The notes: a model not told the origin generated them from the sequence alone. A stretch of 64,000 bases of DNA from Bin87 sp965203855 (GCA_965203855.1 CBDBDN010000009.1:62001-126000); one strand, 5' to 3'. Counted from the stretch's first letter, positions 23,937 to 33,463 are shown. Made by a program: numbers and translations.

Positions 23937-25358
23937 ATGCACGCCGCCAAAATCAGACGCTATGCCGTCATCTGCGCCAGCCTGGCCCTGGTTACGCTGG
24001 GCTTGCTGGGGCTGTACGCATCCCCCGATAAGGCCGGCGCCCAGAGCAATACCGCAATGGCCGCACGGGTTGAGGATACAATCAATCCGGTAAAAGCCCG
24101 GTTTATCGCACGGGCGGTTGAGCAGGCCGGCGAATCCGGCGCGATGCTGCTGATTATTGAGCTGGATACGCCCGGCGGCCTTTATGACAGCACGCGGCGG
24201 ATTGTGGAAAGCCTGCTGGAATCGCCGGTTCCGGTGGCGGTTTTCGTGTCCCCGCGCGGCGCGCAGGCCGGGTCGGCAGGGACATTCATCACGGCGGCGG
24301 CCCATATTGCGGCCATGTCCCCCGGCTCCAACATCGGCGCCGCTACTCCGGTATCCGGCAGCGGCGATGACTTGTCGGAAACGCTGGCCGATAAAGCGAC
24401 CAACGATGCCGCCGCCCTCATCCGCTCCATCGCCGCCGAGCGTCAACGCAATGCGGACGCCCTGGAGCAAACCGTCCGCACTGCGGCGTCATACACCGCT
24501 AACGAAGCCCTTGACGCCAACATCATTGACTACATTGCCGACGATATTCCCGACCTGCTGGCGCAATTGGACGGCGTTGCCATAACCACCATCGCCGGAG
24601 AGCGCACCCTGCAAACCGACGGCCTGGACATTGCGCCGGTCAAGATGCAGTGGCGGGAACGCCTGGTTGATTTCATCGCTAACCCCAACATCGCTTTTCT
24701 GCTCATCACCATCGGCAGCCTGGGGCTGATTTTTGAGATGATGACGCCAGGGCTGATTGGGCCGGGCGTTGCCGGAGTAATCTGCCTGGGATTGGGCTTT
24801 CTGGCATTGGGCAACCTGCCGTTCAATTGGGCCGGAATCGCATTCATCGTACTGGCGATTGTACTGGCGGCCCTGGAAATTTTCGTCTCCGGGTTCGGAG
24901 CATTGGGTATTGGAGCAGTGGTCAGCCTGATTATCGGCGGTTTGCTGCTGTTCGGCAGCTTTGGCGGCGGCGGCATTCCGGCGAACTTCACGGAGGTATC
25001 AGTAAGCCTATGGGTATTGGCCGGCGTCGGCGGGGTTCTGGCTTTGATTGCCGGCTATCTGGCCTTGGAGACGATAATGTCCCGCGCCGGCAGCAGATGG
25101 GCCGTTGCGGGGCGCGGCAACGTCGGAGACAGCGACGGACGCAGCGAGGCCGGCCGCCTGATTGGGCAAACCGGAGTTACTACTTCGGCGCTGCAACCCC
25201 GAGGGATTGTAGCCCTACAGAACGAAACCTGGTCGGCCGTCAGCAACGACGGGTTGAGCATTCCCGCCGGGCGCCGGGTGCAGGTAGTCGGCGTTGACGG
25301 CTTGCTCTTGACCGTGGCGGCAATCGGCGGCGCCGCTACCCCGGAAGGCCCGGAATAG
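23937..25358 (+). CDS. NfeD-family membrane serine protease (ClpP-class, long form)
   Basis: A 473-residue protein: signal/anchor helix (10-30), a ClpP-like periplasmic domain with catalytic Ser113 in AGSAGTF and Lys153 in ADKATNDAA, then four membrane helices (about 235-370) and a C-terminal OB-fold NfeD domain (about 400-460, GQTGVTTSALQPRGIV). Long NfeD proteins cleave or chaperone SPFH/stomatin partners, and an SPFH gene follows 58 bases later. Complete, with normal codon use. Confidence 0.92.
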   Translation: MHAAKIRRYAVICASLALVTLGLLGLYASPDKAGAQSNTAMAARVEDTINPVKARFIARAVEQAGESGAMLLIIELDTPGGLYDSTRRIVESLLESPVPVAVFVSPRGAQAGSAGTFITAAAHIAAMSPGSNIGAATPVSGSGDDLSETLADKATNDAAALIRSIAAERQRNADALEQTVRTAASYTANEALDANIIDYIADDIPDLLAQLDGVAITTIAGERTLQTDGLDIAPVKMQWRERLVDFIANPNIAFLLITIGSLGLIFEMMTPGLIGPGVAGVICLGLGFLALGNLPFNWAGIAFIVLAIVLAALEIFVSGFGALGIGAVVSLIIGGLLLFGSFGGGGIPANFTEVSVSLWVLAGVGGVLALIAGYLALETIMSRAGSRWAVAGRGNVGDSDGRSEAGRLIGQTGVTTSALQPRGIVALQNETWSAVSNDGLSIPAGRRVQVVGVDGLLLTVAAIGGAATPEGPE

Positions 25359-25416
25359 GGCTATAATGCCCGTTGAACGAATGCCTGTTAGCAACCAACC
25401 GGCAAGGAGGCAGAAT

Positions 25417-26337
25417 ATGGCCAGCGGACTAGTCATCGTCCAGCAGTACCAGCGCATGGTAGTGCAGCGGTTCGGCACTTATGTAGGCACCCGGGGCCCC
25501 GGCCTGCGCTTTCTAATCCCCATCCTGTACAGCGGCACCAAAGTTGACCTGCGGGAACGGGTTACCCGCGTGCCAACCCAGAAGTACATCACCGCCGACA
25601 ATGTGGTGGTGGATATGGACTTCGTCATCTATTACCGGGTGATGGAGGACCAGGTTGACCGGGCGGTGCTGGAAGTGCAGAACTTTGAGGCCGCCGTCAT
25701 CAATCTGGCTTTCGCCACCCTGCGCTCGGTAATCGGCGCGATGGACCTGGCAACCACGCTGTCGGAACGGGAACGCATCCGCGACGACGTGCAGATACGG
25801 ATGGACGAAGTTACCACCCGCTGGGGCGTCAAGGTGTCGCAGGTGGAAATCAACGAAGTTGACCCGCCGCCCGGCGTCAAAGCCGCCATGGAACGCCAGA
25901 AGTCCGCCGACGCCATCCGCACGGCGGAAATTACTGAGTCCGAAGGACAGCGGCAAGCCCAAATCAACCTGGCCGAGGGCGAAAAGCAGTCGGCCATCCT
26001 GCGCGCCGAGGGGCAGCGGCAGTCGGAAATCCTGCAAGCCGAGGGCGACCAGCAGGCTACCGTGCTGCGCGCCGAGGGTTTCAGCACCGCCCTGGAACGC
26101 ATCTACACTGTCGCCAGCACCGTGGACGGCCGCACCATGAGCCTGCAATACTTCGACACGCTGAAATCGCTGGGCAGCAGCCCCTCCACCAAGTTCATCT
26201 TTCCCATGGAGTTCACCTCAATGCTCTCCCCGTTCCTGGGCATGGGCGGGATGAACAACAATCCGCCGGACGGCAACGGCAACCGTAGCCGCGCCGGCAA
26301 CAGTTCCGACGGCGGGGATGGAGAGAACCGCACCTAA
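25417..26337 (+). CDS. SPFH/stomatin-like protein, partner of NfeD
   Basis: A 306-residue SPFH protein. The start at ATG 25417 is fixed by AAGGAGG (25404-25410); the frame is open further upstream but has no ribosome site there. SPFH body: GTRGPGLRFLIPI, DMDFVIYYRV, VINLAFATLRSVIGAMDL, followed by a long Glu/Gln/Ala helix with repeated AEGQRQ-type units (about 185-245) and a Gly/Asn/Ser-rich tail. It begins MASGLVIVQQYQR, so the usual N-terminal membrane hairpin is missing. It likely forms a membrane-associated ring with the NfeD protein next door. TATAAT at 25363-25368 is a possible -10 box. Confidence 0.88.
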   Translation: MASGLVIVQQYQRMVVQRFGTYVGTRGPGLRFLIPILYSGTKVDLRERVTRVPTQKYITADNVVVDMDFVIYYRVMEDQVDRAVLEVQNFEAAVINLAFATLRSVIGAMDLATTLSERERIRDDVQIRMDEVTTRWGVKVSQVEINEVDPPPGVKAAMERQKSADAIRTAEITESEGQRQAQINLAEGEKQSAILRAEGQRQSEILQAEGDQQATVLRAEGFSTALERIYTVASTVDGRTMSLQYFDTLKSLGSSPSTKFIFPMEFTSMLSPFLGMGGMNNNPPDGNGNRSRAGNSSDGGDGENRT

Positions 26338-26410
26338 CCATCTTGCGCCGGCCGGGGCAGGATACAACCTTGCCCCGGCCGACAGCACGAACATACCGGA
26401 AATTGATACT

Positions 26411-26920
26411 ATGGAGCATAACGACCGGAAAATATGGATGGTGCGGGCCGGCCAGAAAGGCAATGTGCTGCATCATTTCCGGGACAAGGGGATTGCTTAT
26501 TTGGGATGGGGCGAGTCCGGCATTGTCCATCCCGAAACGACCGTCGCAGAGCTGCAAAGCCGGATTGCCGCTGACAATCCCGGCATCTCCCCCAACGCTG
26601 CCGGGCCGGCCGCCCGCAAAATCCGGCAGTTTTGCCAGGACATCCAGGTTGGCGATGACATCGTTACCTATGATACCGGGCAGCGGCTGTATCATATCGG
26701 CCGGGTGGCATCGGATGCCGAATATACCGGCGTAATCTGGGTTGACCTGGCAACGGGCAATGAGTTCGGCGAGCCTGGATACGTGCGCCGCGTTGCTTGG
26801 AATCGTACCGTGCTGCGTAGCGCATTATCGGCGCCGGCGCGCAATCATCTGGGGCGTCCGCCAACCCTTTTCGACCTGCCCGCGTCGGTAGCGGCAGAAC
26901 TGCGGCGGCTCTGCGAATAA
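26411..26920 (+). CDS. Stand-alone reader-like domain of Mrr/type IV restriction proteins
   Basis: A 169-residue protein. KIWMVRAGQKGNVLHHFRDK, YLGWGESG and IQVGDDIVTYDTGQRLYHIGRV match the N-terminal half of the nuclease encoded just downstream (26985), which begins KMWMVRAGRNG and has VAVGDYAVTYDPRQRLYHIG. This PUA/EVE-like domain is found at the front of modification-dependent restriction enzymes, but here it has no nuclease. ATG 26411 is the likely start. It could act as a separate sensing subunit or decoy. Domain name by resemblance only. Confidence 0.7.
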   Translation: MEHNDRKIWMVRAGQKGNVLHHFRDKGIAYLGWGESGIVHPETTVAELQSRIAADNPGISPNAAGPAARKIRQFCQDIQVGDDIVTYDTGQRLYHIGRVASDAEYTGVIWVDLATGNEFGEPGYVRRVAWNRTVLRSALSAPARNHLGRPPTLFDLPASVAAELRRLCE

Positions 26921-26984
26921 ACGCCATCTACCATAGGAACCACAAATAGGAACCGCCAAAGCTAATAACGATAGGATTTGCGCT

Positions 26985-28025
26985 ATGGAAACCACTGCCG
27001 GCAAAATGTGGATGGTGCGGGCCGGGCGCAACGGCGTCTATGCCGAGCATTTTCTGAACAACGGCGTCGTGGCCATTGGCTGGGCGGCTATGGGGGAGAT
27101 TGCGCCGGATGAATCGGATGCCGATATTTGGCAACGGTATGCAGAGACTTTTCCGGGGGATAGTCCGGGGCAGCGCGGTGCCGGCGCCGGCCAGGTCAGG
27201 CGGTTTCTGCGCGAGGTGGCGGTTGGCGACTATGCCGTTACTTACGACCCTCGGCAAAGGCTGTACCACATCGGCATCATCCGGTCGGATGTGGAGATAC
27301 AGACCCGCATGGTGAACGGCGAATCGCGCCCTGAGTATGTGCGCCAAGTTGATTGGCAAAGCCAAATTACACGCGACGCCCTGTCTCCGGCGGCTCAACA
27401 AACGCTGACAGCATTGATGACACTGTTCTTTCTCGATGATGCGGTAAGTCGGGAGCTGCGCGGCGGCGAGCATTCCCCGGCGCAACCTGATGCGTCGGCA
27501 GCAACGCTCTTGTCGTCCGCGGCGTCGGAACCGGAGGATGCCGAAACCGCTTACACGCTGACGGAATATGTGGAAAAGTCCGAGCAGTCCATTGAGGACA
27601 GGATTGCACGCCTTGACTGGTCTCAGCTGCAAGAGCTGGTGGCCGGCATTCTGCGGGCAATGGGCTACCGCACTCGGGTAGCCGAACCCGGCCCCGACCG
27701 GGGCGTGGACATTTTTGCCTCGCCCGACGGCTTGGGGCTGGCCGAGCCGCGTATCTTTGTGGAAGTCAAGCATCAGCGCGGCGCTATCGGGGCCCCGGAT
27801 TTGCGGGCGTTTCTGGGCGGCCGGCATCCCGGCGACCGCTGCCTGTATATCAGCACCGGCGGTTTCACCCGCGAGGCGCGCTACGAAGCCGACCGTTCCG
27901 CCATTCCCGTAGTTCTGGTTGCAATGCCCGACCTGCGCGCTTTGCTGGTTGACTTCTACGAATCGCTGGATCTGGAAACCCGCGACCTGGTGCCATTGCG
28001 CCGGATTTACTGGCCGGCGGGATAA
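26985..28025 (+). CDS. Mrr-type restriction endonuclease with N-terminal reader-like domain
   Basis: A 346-residue protein. Residues 1-150 are the reader-like domain shared with the previous gene; 200-346 are an Mrr_cat PD-(D/E)XK nuclease with Asp242 (GPDRGVDIF), Glu260-Val-Lys262 (IFVEVKHQRG), and LYISTGGFTREARYEA typical of the family. Such enzymes cleave DNA carrying foreign methylation. 64 bases separate it from the stand-alone reader gene, with similar leaders, suggesting an operon and a past duplication. Confidence 0.85.
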   Translation: METTAGKMWMVRAGRNGVYAEHFLNNGVVAIGWAAMGEIAPDESDADIWQRYAETFPGDSPGQRGAGAGQVRRFLREVAVGDYAVTYDPRQRLYHIGIIRSDVEIQTRMVNGESRPEYVRQVDWQSQITRDALSPAAQQTLTALMTLFFLDDAVSRELRGGEHSPAQPDASAATLLSSAASEPEDAETAYTLTEYVEKSEQSIEDRIARLDWSQLQELVAGILRAMGYRTRVAEPGPDRGVDIFASPDGLGLAEPRIFVEVKHQRGAIGAPDLRAFLGGRHPGDRCLYISTGGFTREARYEADRSAIPVVLVAMPDLRALLVDFYESLDLETRDLVPLRRIYWPAG

Positions 28026-28115
28026 TAAGGGGCCGGCGAAAATGCACTCTGGTCAAGCGTATTAATCCGCCGCTCTATCGCCCGAGAATGCGGCTGATGT
28101 GGCGGGAGATGCCGG

Positions 28116-28556
28116 CTAATCCTTTTGTTCCTTGGCGTTGGAGGGCTTGTCTGCGTCGTTGTTCTTCCGTCTTTCCAGCTCAGCAGTAAGCAGTGATGTA
28201 GGCATACGCCTCGCCAGTTCTACCCAGAAAGGCTTGCCGGTTTTGGCAATCAGCATAGAAACCCCCATTTTGAGATAATTCCATAAAATGACGGCTACCT
28301 CGACGGTGAGCCATATCATACAGATGCTGAACGCCTGGTCAAAGGCGTTCTTGCCAATCAGTTCGCGCAGCGCCGGTTGCCATTCGGCGGCTCCGAAATG
28401 ACGCGGCGCATCGGTGAGCAGGATGCGGGCGGCCCAAAACGCAACCCAAACGAAGCAAGCGCCGATCCGCGCCGACCGCGTTAACGGTACGCCGGCTACC
28501 GATGCCAGTAAGGAATCGTCATCCTCAACGCTCCCCCGGCGTCCTCTGCTGTCCAT
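28116..28556 (-). CDS. Two-helix membrane protein of unknown function
   Basis: A 146-residue protein with two hydrophobic helices (about residues 30-47, IGACFVWVAFWAARILL, and 75-95, ICMIWLTVEVAVILWNYL) and a Lys/Glu/Asn-rich C-terminus. ATG 28556 chosen; the frame upstream lacks a good start. No family recognised. It reads toward the Mrr gene, and the 90-base convergent gap has no clear terminator. Confidence 0.6.
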   Translation of the reverse strand: MDSRGRRGSVEDDDSLLASVAGVPLTRSARIGACFVWVAFWAARILLTDAPRHFGAAEWQPALRELIGKNAFDQAFSICMIWLTVEVAVILWNYLKMGVSMLIAKTGKPFWVELARRMPTSLLTAELERRKNNDADKPSNAKEQKD

Positions 28557-28587
28557 AGTGCTAGTATAACATTCGGCGGGCGGCGAT

Positions 28588-29565
28588 TCAAAAGGCCGTT
28601 GCGCCGTCGACCTGCAACCTCTCCAACCCGCCGCCATTAGCCAGCAGATTTATTGCCGCCCCGTAAGGTTCGGCTTGCTTGTCGTCAATGTCGGTCAGCA
28701 GGCGGCCCAATTCGGCATCAATAGCCAAACGGGCGGCGATGCGGCGGTAGATTTCCTCCTGCACCGTTTCCAGGAACTCCTGCCGCCGTCGTTCTGCGCG
28801 CCGCTTGGCCAGCCCTCCGCTGTCGTCCAGCGTTTTATGGTGTCGTCCGATGCTTTCCCATAGTTCGGCAATACCGACATTGGCGTGCGCCTGCGTCAGC
28901 AGTACCGGCGGGTTCCAGTCGGCGGATAGGTCGGCCATTTGGAGCATCGCGGTTACGGCGGCGGCCAGCTGATTGGCGCCGTCGCGGTCGGCCTTGTTGA
29001 TTACATAAAGGTCGGCAATTTCCATTACGCCGGCCTTAAGCGTCTGGATGGAATCGCCGGACTCCGGCATCATCGTTACCACCACCGAATCGGCCACGCC
29101 CATAATGCCCAGTTCGGTTTGGCCCACGCCCACCGTTTCCACCAGGATGACATCTTTGCCGGCGGCGTCCAGCAAGCGCACCATGCTTTTGACGATGCGG
29201 GGCAGCCCGCCGGACTGGCCGCGGGTAGCCACGCTGCGAATGAATACGCCGGCGTCCAGGTAATGCCGCTGCATACGGATGCGGTCGCCCAGCAACGCGC
29301 CGCCCGTGAACGGACTGGTCGGGTCAACGGCCAGGATGCCTACCGTCAATCCCAGCCCCCGCAGATGTTCGGCCAGCCGATCCACCAGCGTGCTTTTGCC
29401 GACGCCGGGCGGCCCGGTAATGCCGACGGCAATGGCGCGCCCGGTGTGCGGGTCAAGCGATGCCATCGCCGCCGCCGCCGCCGCATCGCCTCGTTCCAGC
29501 ATCGTAAGCAGTCGGGACAGGGCGCGCAGCTCGCCCGACAGTACACGGTTCGCCAAATCTTGCAT
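28588..29565 (-). CDS. meaB: MeaB-like GTPase chaperone of methylmalonyl-CoA mutase
   Basis: A 325-residue G3E/SIMIBI GTPase. Walker A GPPGVGKST (51-59), LAVDPTSPFTGGALLGDRIRM, RSVATRGQSGG, VETVGVGQTE and NKADRDGAN are the ArgK/MeaB hallmarks. MeaB loads adenosylcobalamin into and protects methylmalonyl-CoA mutase, linking to the B12 locus at the start of the window. ATG 29565 is preferred to the TTG at 29604. The mutase itself is not in the window. Confidence 0.92.
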   Translation of the reverse strand: MQDLANRVLSGELRALSRLLTMLERGDAAAAAAMASLDPHTGRAIAVGITGPPGVGKSTLVDRLAEHLRGLGLTVGILAVDPTSPFTGGALLGDRIRMQRHYLDAGVFIRSVATRGQSGGLPRIVKSMVRLLDAAGKDVILVETVGVGQTELGIMGVADSVVVTMMPESGDSIQTLKAGVMEIADLYVINKADRDGANQLAAAVTAMLQMADLSADWNPPVLLTQAHANVGIAELWESIGRHHKTLDDSGGLAKRRAERRRQEFLETVQEEIYRRIAARLAIDAELGRLLTDIDDKQAEPYGAAINLLANGGGLERLQVDGATAF

Positions 29566-29646
29566 CGCTGTTACACCGCACGGAGCGGACGCTAATTGCG
29601 CCAAAACCCGGCAGAAAGTCTAGCATTGCCTGTTGAGTCGGTCAAA

Positions 29647-29680
29647 ACGCCAACGGCGCCGCTTGCGGCGCCGTTGGCGT
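29647..29680. repeat. Perfect 16-bp palindrome in the meaB/SDR divergent region
   Basis: ACGCCAACGGCGCCGC (29647-29662) pairs with GCGGCGCCGTTGGCGT (29665-29680) around TT; flanks TCAAA occur on both sides. It lies in the 219-base gap between the divergent genes meaB and the SDR, where a terminator would be unexpected, and lacks a T-run. It could be an operator, cruciform, or remnant repeat. Confidence 0.6.
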
Positions 29681-29784
29681 CAAATCCGGGCCGTCCTCTG
29701 CCGCACGCTTAACAATACAGCCGCCAGCGTATATTATCGGCGGCGGATTTCCGCAATCTCAATACGACTTACGAGGTGAGCAGT

Positions 29785-30660
29785 ATGACTATGGCATCGG
29801 ATACCCTGCAAGGCCGGGTGGCTATCGTAACCGGCGCGGCCAGCCCCATCGGGATGGGGCGTTCCATCACTACCGGCCTGGTGCGCGCCGGCGCCCGCGT
29901 GGCGATGCTGGACATCAACGAGGAATGGCTGGACCAGACCGCCAACGACCTGCGGGAAATCGGCGGCGATGACGCCGTGCTGCCCATCATCGCCGATGTT
30001 ACCGACCCGGAGTCGGCGCAGAACGCCGTCGCCCGCACCATCAGCGAAATGGGCGGGCTGCATATCCTGGTGAACAATGCCGGCATCAACCCGCGCACCG
30101 CCGGGTTTGGCGGCAGCGCCTCCGGCAGCCGCACCGACTATTGGGATATTCCGCCGGACGCTTGGCAGCGCGTCATCGCCGTCAATCTCACCGGCCCCTT
30201 TCTGATGTCCCACGCCGTTGCCGGCCATATGCGGCAGCAAGGTTTTGGCCGCATCATCGGCGTTACCACCAGTATGGACACGATGTGGCGCAAGGGCGGC
30301 GCGCCCTACGGCCCGTCCAAAGCCGGCCATGAGGCCCTGGTCGCCATTATGGCGCAAGACCTGGAAGGCACCGGCGTAACCGCCAATGTGCTGACGCCGG
30401 GCGGCGCCACCGCCACCAATATGGTGCTGCCGCCGGAGGGCGCGTCCGCCGCCGCGCTTATCCAGCCGGAAGTGATGCAGTCGCCGGTAGTCTGGATTGC
30501 CTCCGACGCCTCTAGCGACTGGAACGGCCGCCGCATCATCGCCTACCATTGGGACGAAACGCTGCCCTTGGCGGAACGGCTGGAGAAATGCGGCGCGCCG
30601 GCCGCCTGGCCCCAGCTCGGCCTGCAAGCGGTGCACCCCGACTGGTTTGGTCGGGGCTGA
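29785..30660 (+). CDS. Short-chain dehydrogenase/reductase
   Basis: A 291-residue SDR. The cofactor loop is TGAASPIGMG, two residues longer than the classical TGxxxGxG; NNAGIN, a catalytic serine in VTTSMD and YGPSK are in place. ATG 29785 is favoured by GAGGTG at 29773-29778, although GTG 29776 is in frame. The C-terminal 60 residues extend beyond the common SDR end (DWNGRRIIAYHWDETLP), resembling SDRs of Chloroflexi and actinobacterial catabolic loci. Substrate unknown. Confidence 0.88.
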   Translation: MTMASDTLQGRVAIVTGAASPIGMGRSITTGLVRAGARVAMLDINEEWLDQTANDLREIGGDDAVLPIIADVTDPESAQNAVARTISEMGGLHILVNNAGINPRTAGFGGSASGSRTDYWDIPPDAWQRVIAVNLTGPFLMSHAVAGHMRQQGFGRIIGVTTSMDTMWRKGGAPYGPSKAGHEALVAIMAQDLEGTGVTANVLTPGGATATNMVLPPEGASAAALIQPEVMQSPVVWIASDASSDWNGRRIIAYHWDETLPLAERLEKCGAPAAWPQLGLQAVHPDWFGRG

Positions 30661-30722
30661 ATGGCGCCGGAGTTTGCACACCAATGGGCAAGATGAACCG
30701 GATTTAATAGGCAAGGGCGGCG

Positions 30723-33458
30723 ATGACTACTCGCGAACACGAACATACCCTCAATGTGTGGCTGGCCGGGCTGCTGCGCCAGCGCGGCCTCAACGCCCGG
30801 CAAGAGGTTTCGCACCCCGGCATCGGACGCATTGATGTGGAAGTCCGCATCGGTCCGGCGGTTGTCGCCGTGGAAGCCGAACATGGCCCGTCCGCCGCTA
30901 ATCAGGCCGAGGCGGTACGCGACGCCGACCGCCGTCTGGCGCAGGGGCTGGCCGACGGCGCCGTTGCCGTCTGCTATCCCGACGCTGCCGACCAGGATTC
31001 GTTGCCCAATGCCCAATTCCTCTGGGCGGTGCGCGATATTCCCAATGCGCCGCCCAGCTGGACATCCGGCAGCCTCGAGCAGCTGGTATCGGTCATCCGA
31101 TTGACGCCGGCGCAGCTGGGCAACCCGGATTACGCCGCCGCCGCCCTGTCCAGCAGCCTGGACGAAGCCGTCCGCCGCCTTTCCGATACCCAAAAGCGAT
31201 TGCTGGCGCAAACGCTGGACTTGCCGGCCGCCAAAACCGGGCGGAACGGTACGCGCTGGAATCAAGCGGCCAAGCGCGCCCTGCTGGTCATTGCTACCGC
31301 CGTAATGTTCCATTCTCGCCTGGACAGCCATCTGGACGGGATGCGCCCCGAACTGGACGCCCGGAGCAGCCCGCCGCCGCCTTTCAATGACCCTTGGCCG
31401 CCGGCGATGGCGCAGCTCTGCTTGGAATCTAACGACCCCATCGGCGCCTTCCGCGACGCCTGGAATCTGATACTGGCGCTGGACTACAAGCCCATCTTTG
31501 AGACCGGGCGCGCCGCCGTGCAAGCCTGTCCGCCCGACCCCGCCTTTGCCAACGCCATCCGGGATACGGCGCGGGCCGCCCTCGCCGTCGTCCAGAACAT
31601 TGCCGGCCTGCGCCACGACCTGCTGGGCCGCATCTTTCATACCGTGCTGGACACGGCGCGCTACGACGGCTCTTTCTACACCACTACCCCCGCCGCTACT
31701 CTCTTGGCGGCCTTGGCGATTACCGATGACCTCTGCGACTGGCAAGACCCGGACGCCATCGCCAATTTGCGGATTACCGACCCGGCCTGCGGCACCGGCA
31801 CTTTGCTGATGGCCGCCGCCGAGCGCATCCGCGAGCTGGCCCCCCAAGCCGATGTGGACGCCGAAACCGCCCGCGCCCTGATTGAACAGGTATTCACCGG
31901 CTACGATGTCAACCTGACCGCTACCCACATGGCGGCCACCACGCTGGGCTTGCTGTCGCCCACCACGCAGTTCCGCAATATGAAAATCGGACGGGTGCTG
32001 CTGGGCGTTGACGATAGCGGCAAAACACACTTGGGCTCATTGGAATTTCTCGGCAGCCAACAGCCGCGCATAATGCCCTGGCCCAATGCGGCGCAGCTAA
32101 TATCCCAAGTTGATACCGGCGATGAAATTGCGGTTACCGAACCGGCCGACCTGGTGATAATGAACCCGCCCTTTACGCGCGACAGCCTGCGCCACGACCA
32201 GTTCAGCCGTGATGAGGAACGCAAAATCAAAGCCCGAGAGAAAGAGCTGTTTGCAGCTTACCCCAACTATATGGCCGGCAACAGTGGGGCTTTCTTGGTG
32301 CTTGCGAATTACATCAGCAAACCGGACATTGGCACAATTGCCGCCATTTTGCCATTGACTGGAGCTACCGATAAGTCCGGACATGGCATACGCAAATACT
32401 TGGGGCGGCACTACCACGTTGAGCTGGTTGTCACCTCGCATGACCCGGAACGCATCTATTTTTCCGAAAATACCAGCATCGGCGAGATGTTGTTAGTGTG
32501 CCGACGCTGGCCCGGCAAGAAAAAAGATAAACCACCGACGCGGGTAGTCAACCTGGCACGGAACCCTGCAACGCCGGCAGAAGCCATTACCGTGGCCCGC
32601 GCCATAGCAGACGGTACTGTGGCAAATCAGAATTACGGCACGGTGCAGGAATGGCCAGCGTCTAAAATCGCCGTCGGTGACTGGGGCGCGGTTCAGTTCC
32701 TCAGCCCATACTTGTGCCAGAGAAACGCAGGGTTAGCACAGGGAGACCCGTTCCCGTCAGTTCGTCTGGAAACCATCGCTGAAATCGGGCCTGCCGGGCA
32801 AAGGATAAGGGATGCCTTTGCCCGCTCTAATATGCCGGATGTAGATGGCAGAGTGGCCTTGTGGCAGCACGAAACCGATGTAATACAGACGATGGCGGCT
32901 CAGCCGGACTCACACTTGGCAGCCAAGCCGTCCAAAGCGCATTTGGCCGAAAGGTACTGGCAGCAGAGAAGCCGGATGCTACTGCCAACCCGCCTCTTTT
33001 TGCCGTCCACGCGGCTGTCATCCGTGCTTGTGGACACTCCATGCTTGGGGTCGGCATGGGTGCCATGCCGGGTTAAGCATACAACAAACCAGTCTGACCA
33101 GTTGGAAATGGCGCTGTGCACGTACCTCAATTCGTCTGTCGGCATATTGGCCGCTCTGGGAGAGCGCTCCAACCGAAAGCCAACCTACCCCCGCTTTTCC
33201 CTGGACGACCTCCGCAATCTCTCCGTGCCGAACTTTACCGCCCTCGGCGCAAATGCCATCAACCAACTGGCCGCCGCCTACGATGCCCACGCCAACGACA
33301 TCCTGCTGCCCCTCCCCCAAATGGACGCCGACCCGGTGCGCCGCGCCCTGGACGCCGCCGTAGCAACCGCACTGGGCCTGGACGATGAGCTGGTTTCCAC
33401 CATCCGCCGCCAATTGGCCGCAGAGCCGTCGGTTACGGGACGGCGGTACGGGGAGTAG
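30723..33458 (+). CDS. One-polypeptide restriction enzyme and N6-adenine methyltransferase (type IIG-like)
   Basis: A 911-residue protein. Residues 1-60 hold a PD-(D/E)XK-like element, GRIDVEVRIG (Asp38) with VAVEAEHG (Glu51/Glu53), where the usual Lys is Glu. A helical linker leads to an N6-adenine methylase core: SAM motif DPACGTGTLL (354-363), GYDVN, and catalytic NPPF (481-484). Residues about 600-850 would be the target-recognition region. From about 32200 to 33100 the codons are markedly less GC-rich than at either end, consistent with replacement of the recognition domain. It could also be an orphan methylase if the N-terminal nuclease is inactive. Confidence 0.82.
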   Translation: MTTREHEHTLNVWLAGLLRQRGLNARQEVSHPGIGRIDVEVRIGPAVVAVEAEHGPSAANQAEAVRDADRRLAQGLADGAVAVCYPDAADQDSLPNAQFLWAVRDIPNAPPSWTSGSLEQLVSVIRLTPAQLGNPDYAAAALSSSLDEAVRRLSDTQKRLLAQTLDLPAAKTGRNGTRWNQAAKRALLVIATAVMFHSRLDSHLDGMRPELDARSSPPPPFNDPWPPAMAQLCLESNDPIGAFRDAWNLILALDYKPIFETGRAAVQACPPDPAFANAIRDTARAALAVVQNIAGLRHDLLGRIFHTVLDTARYDGSFYTTTPAATLLAALAITDDLCDWQDPDAIANLRITDPACGTGTLLMAAAERIRELAPQADVDAETARALIEQVFTGYDVNLTATHMAATTLGLLSPTTQFRNMKIGRVLLGVDDSGKTHLGSLEFLGSQQPRIMPWPNAAQLISQVDTGDEIAVTEPADLVIMNPPFTRDSLRHDQFSRDEERKIKAREKELFAAYPNYMAGNSGAFLVLANYISKPDIGTIAAILPLTGATDKSGHGIRKYLGRHYHVELVVTSHDPERIYFSENTSIGEMLLVCRRWPGKKKDKPPTRVVNLARNPATPAEAITVARAIADGTVANQNYGTVQEWPASKIAVGDWGAVQFLSPYLCQRNAGLAQGDPFPSVRLETIAEIGPAGQRIRDAFARSNMPDVDGRVALWQHETDVIQTMAAQPDSHLAAKPSKAHLAERYWQQRSRMLLPTRLFLPSTRLSSVLVDTPCLGSAWVPCRVKHTTNQSDQLEMALCTYLNSSVGILAALGERSNRKPTYPRFSLDDLRNLSVPNFTALGANAINQLAAAYDAHANDILLPLPQMDADPVRRALDAAVATALGLDDELVSTIRRQLAAEPSVTGRRYGE

Positions 33459-33463
33459 GTAAG

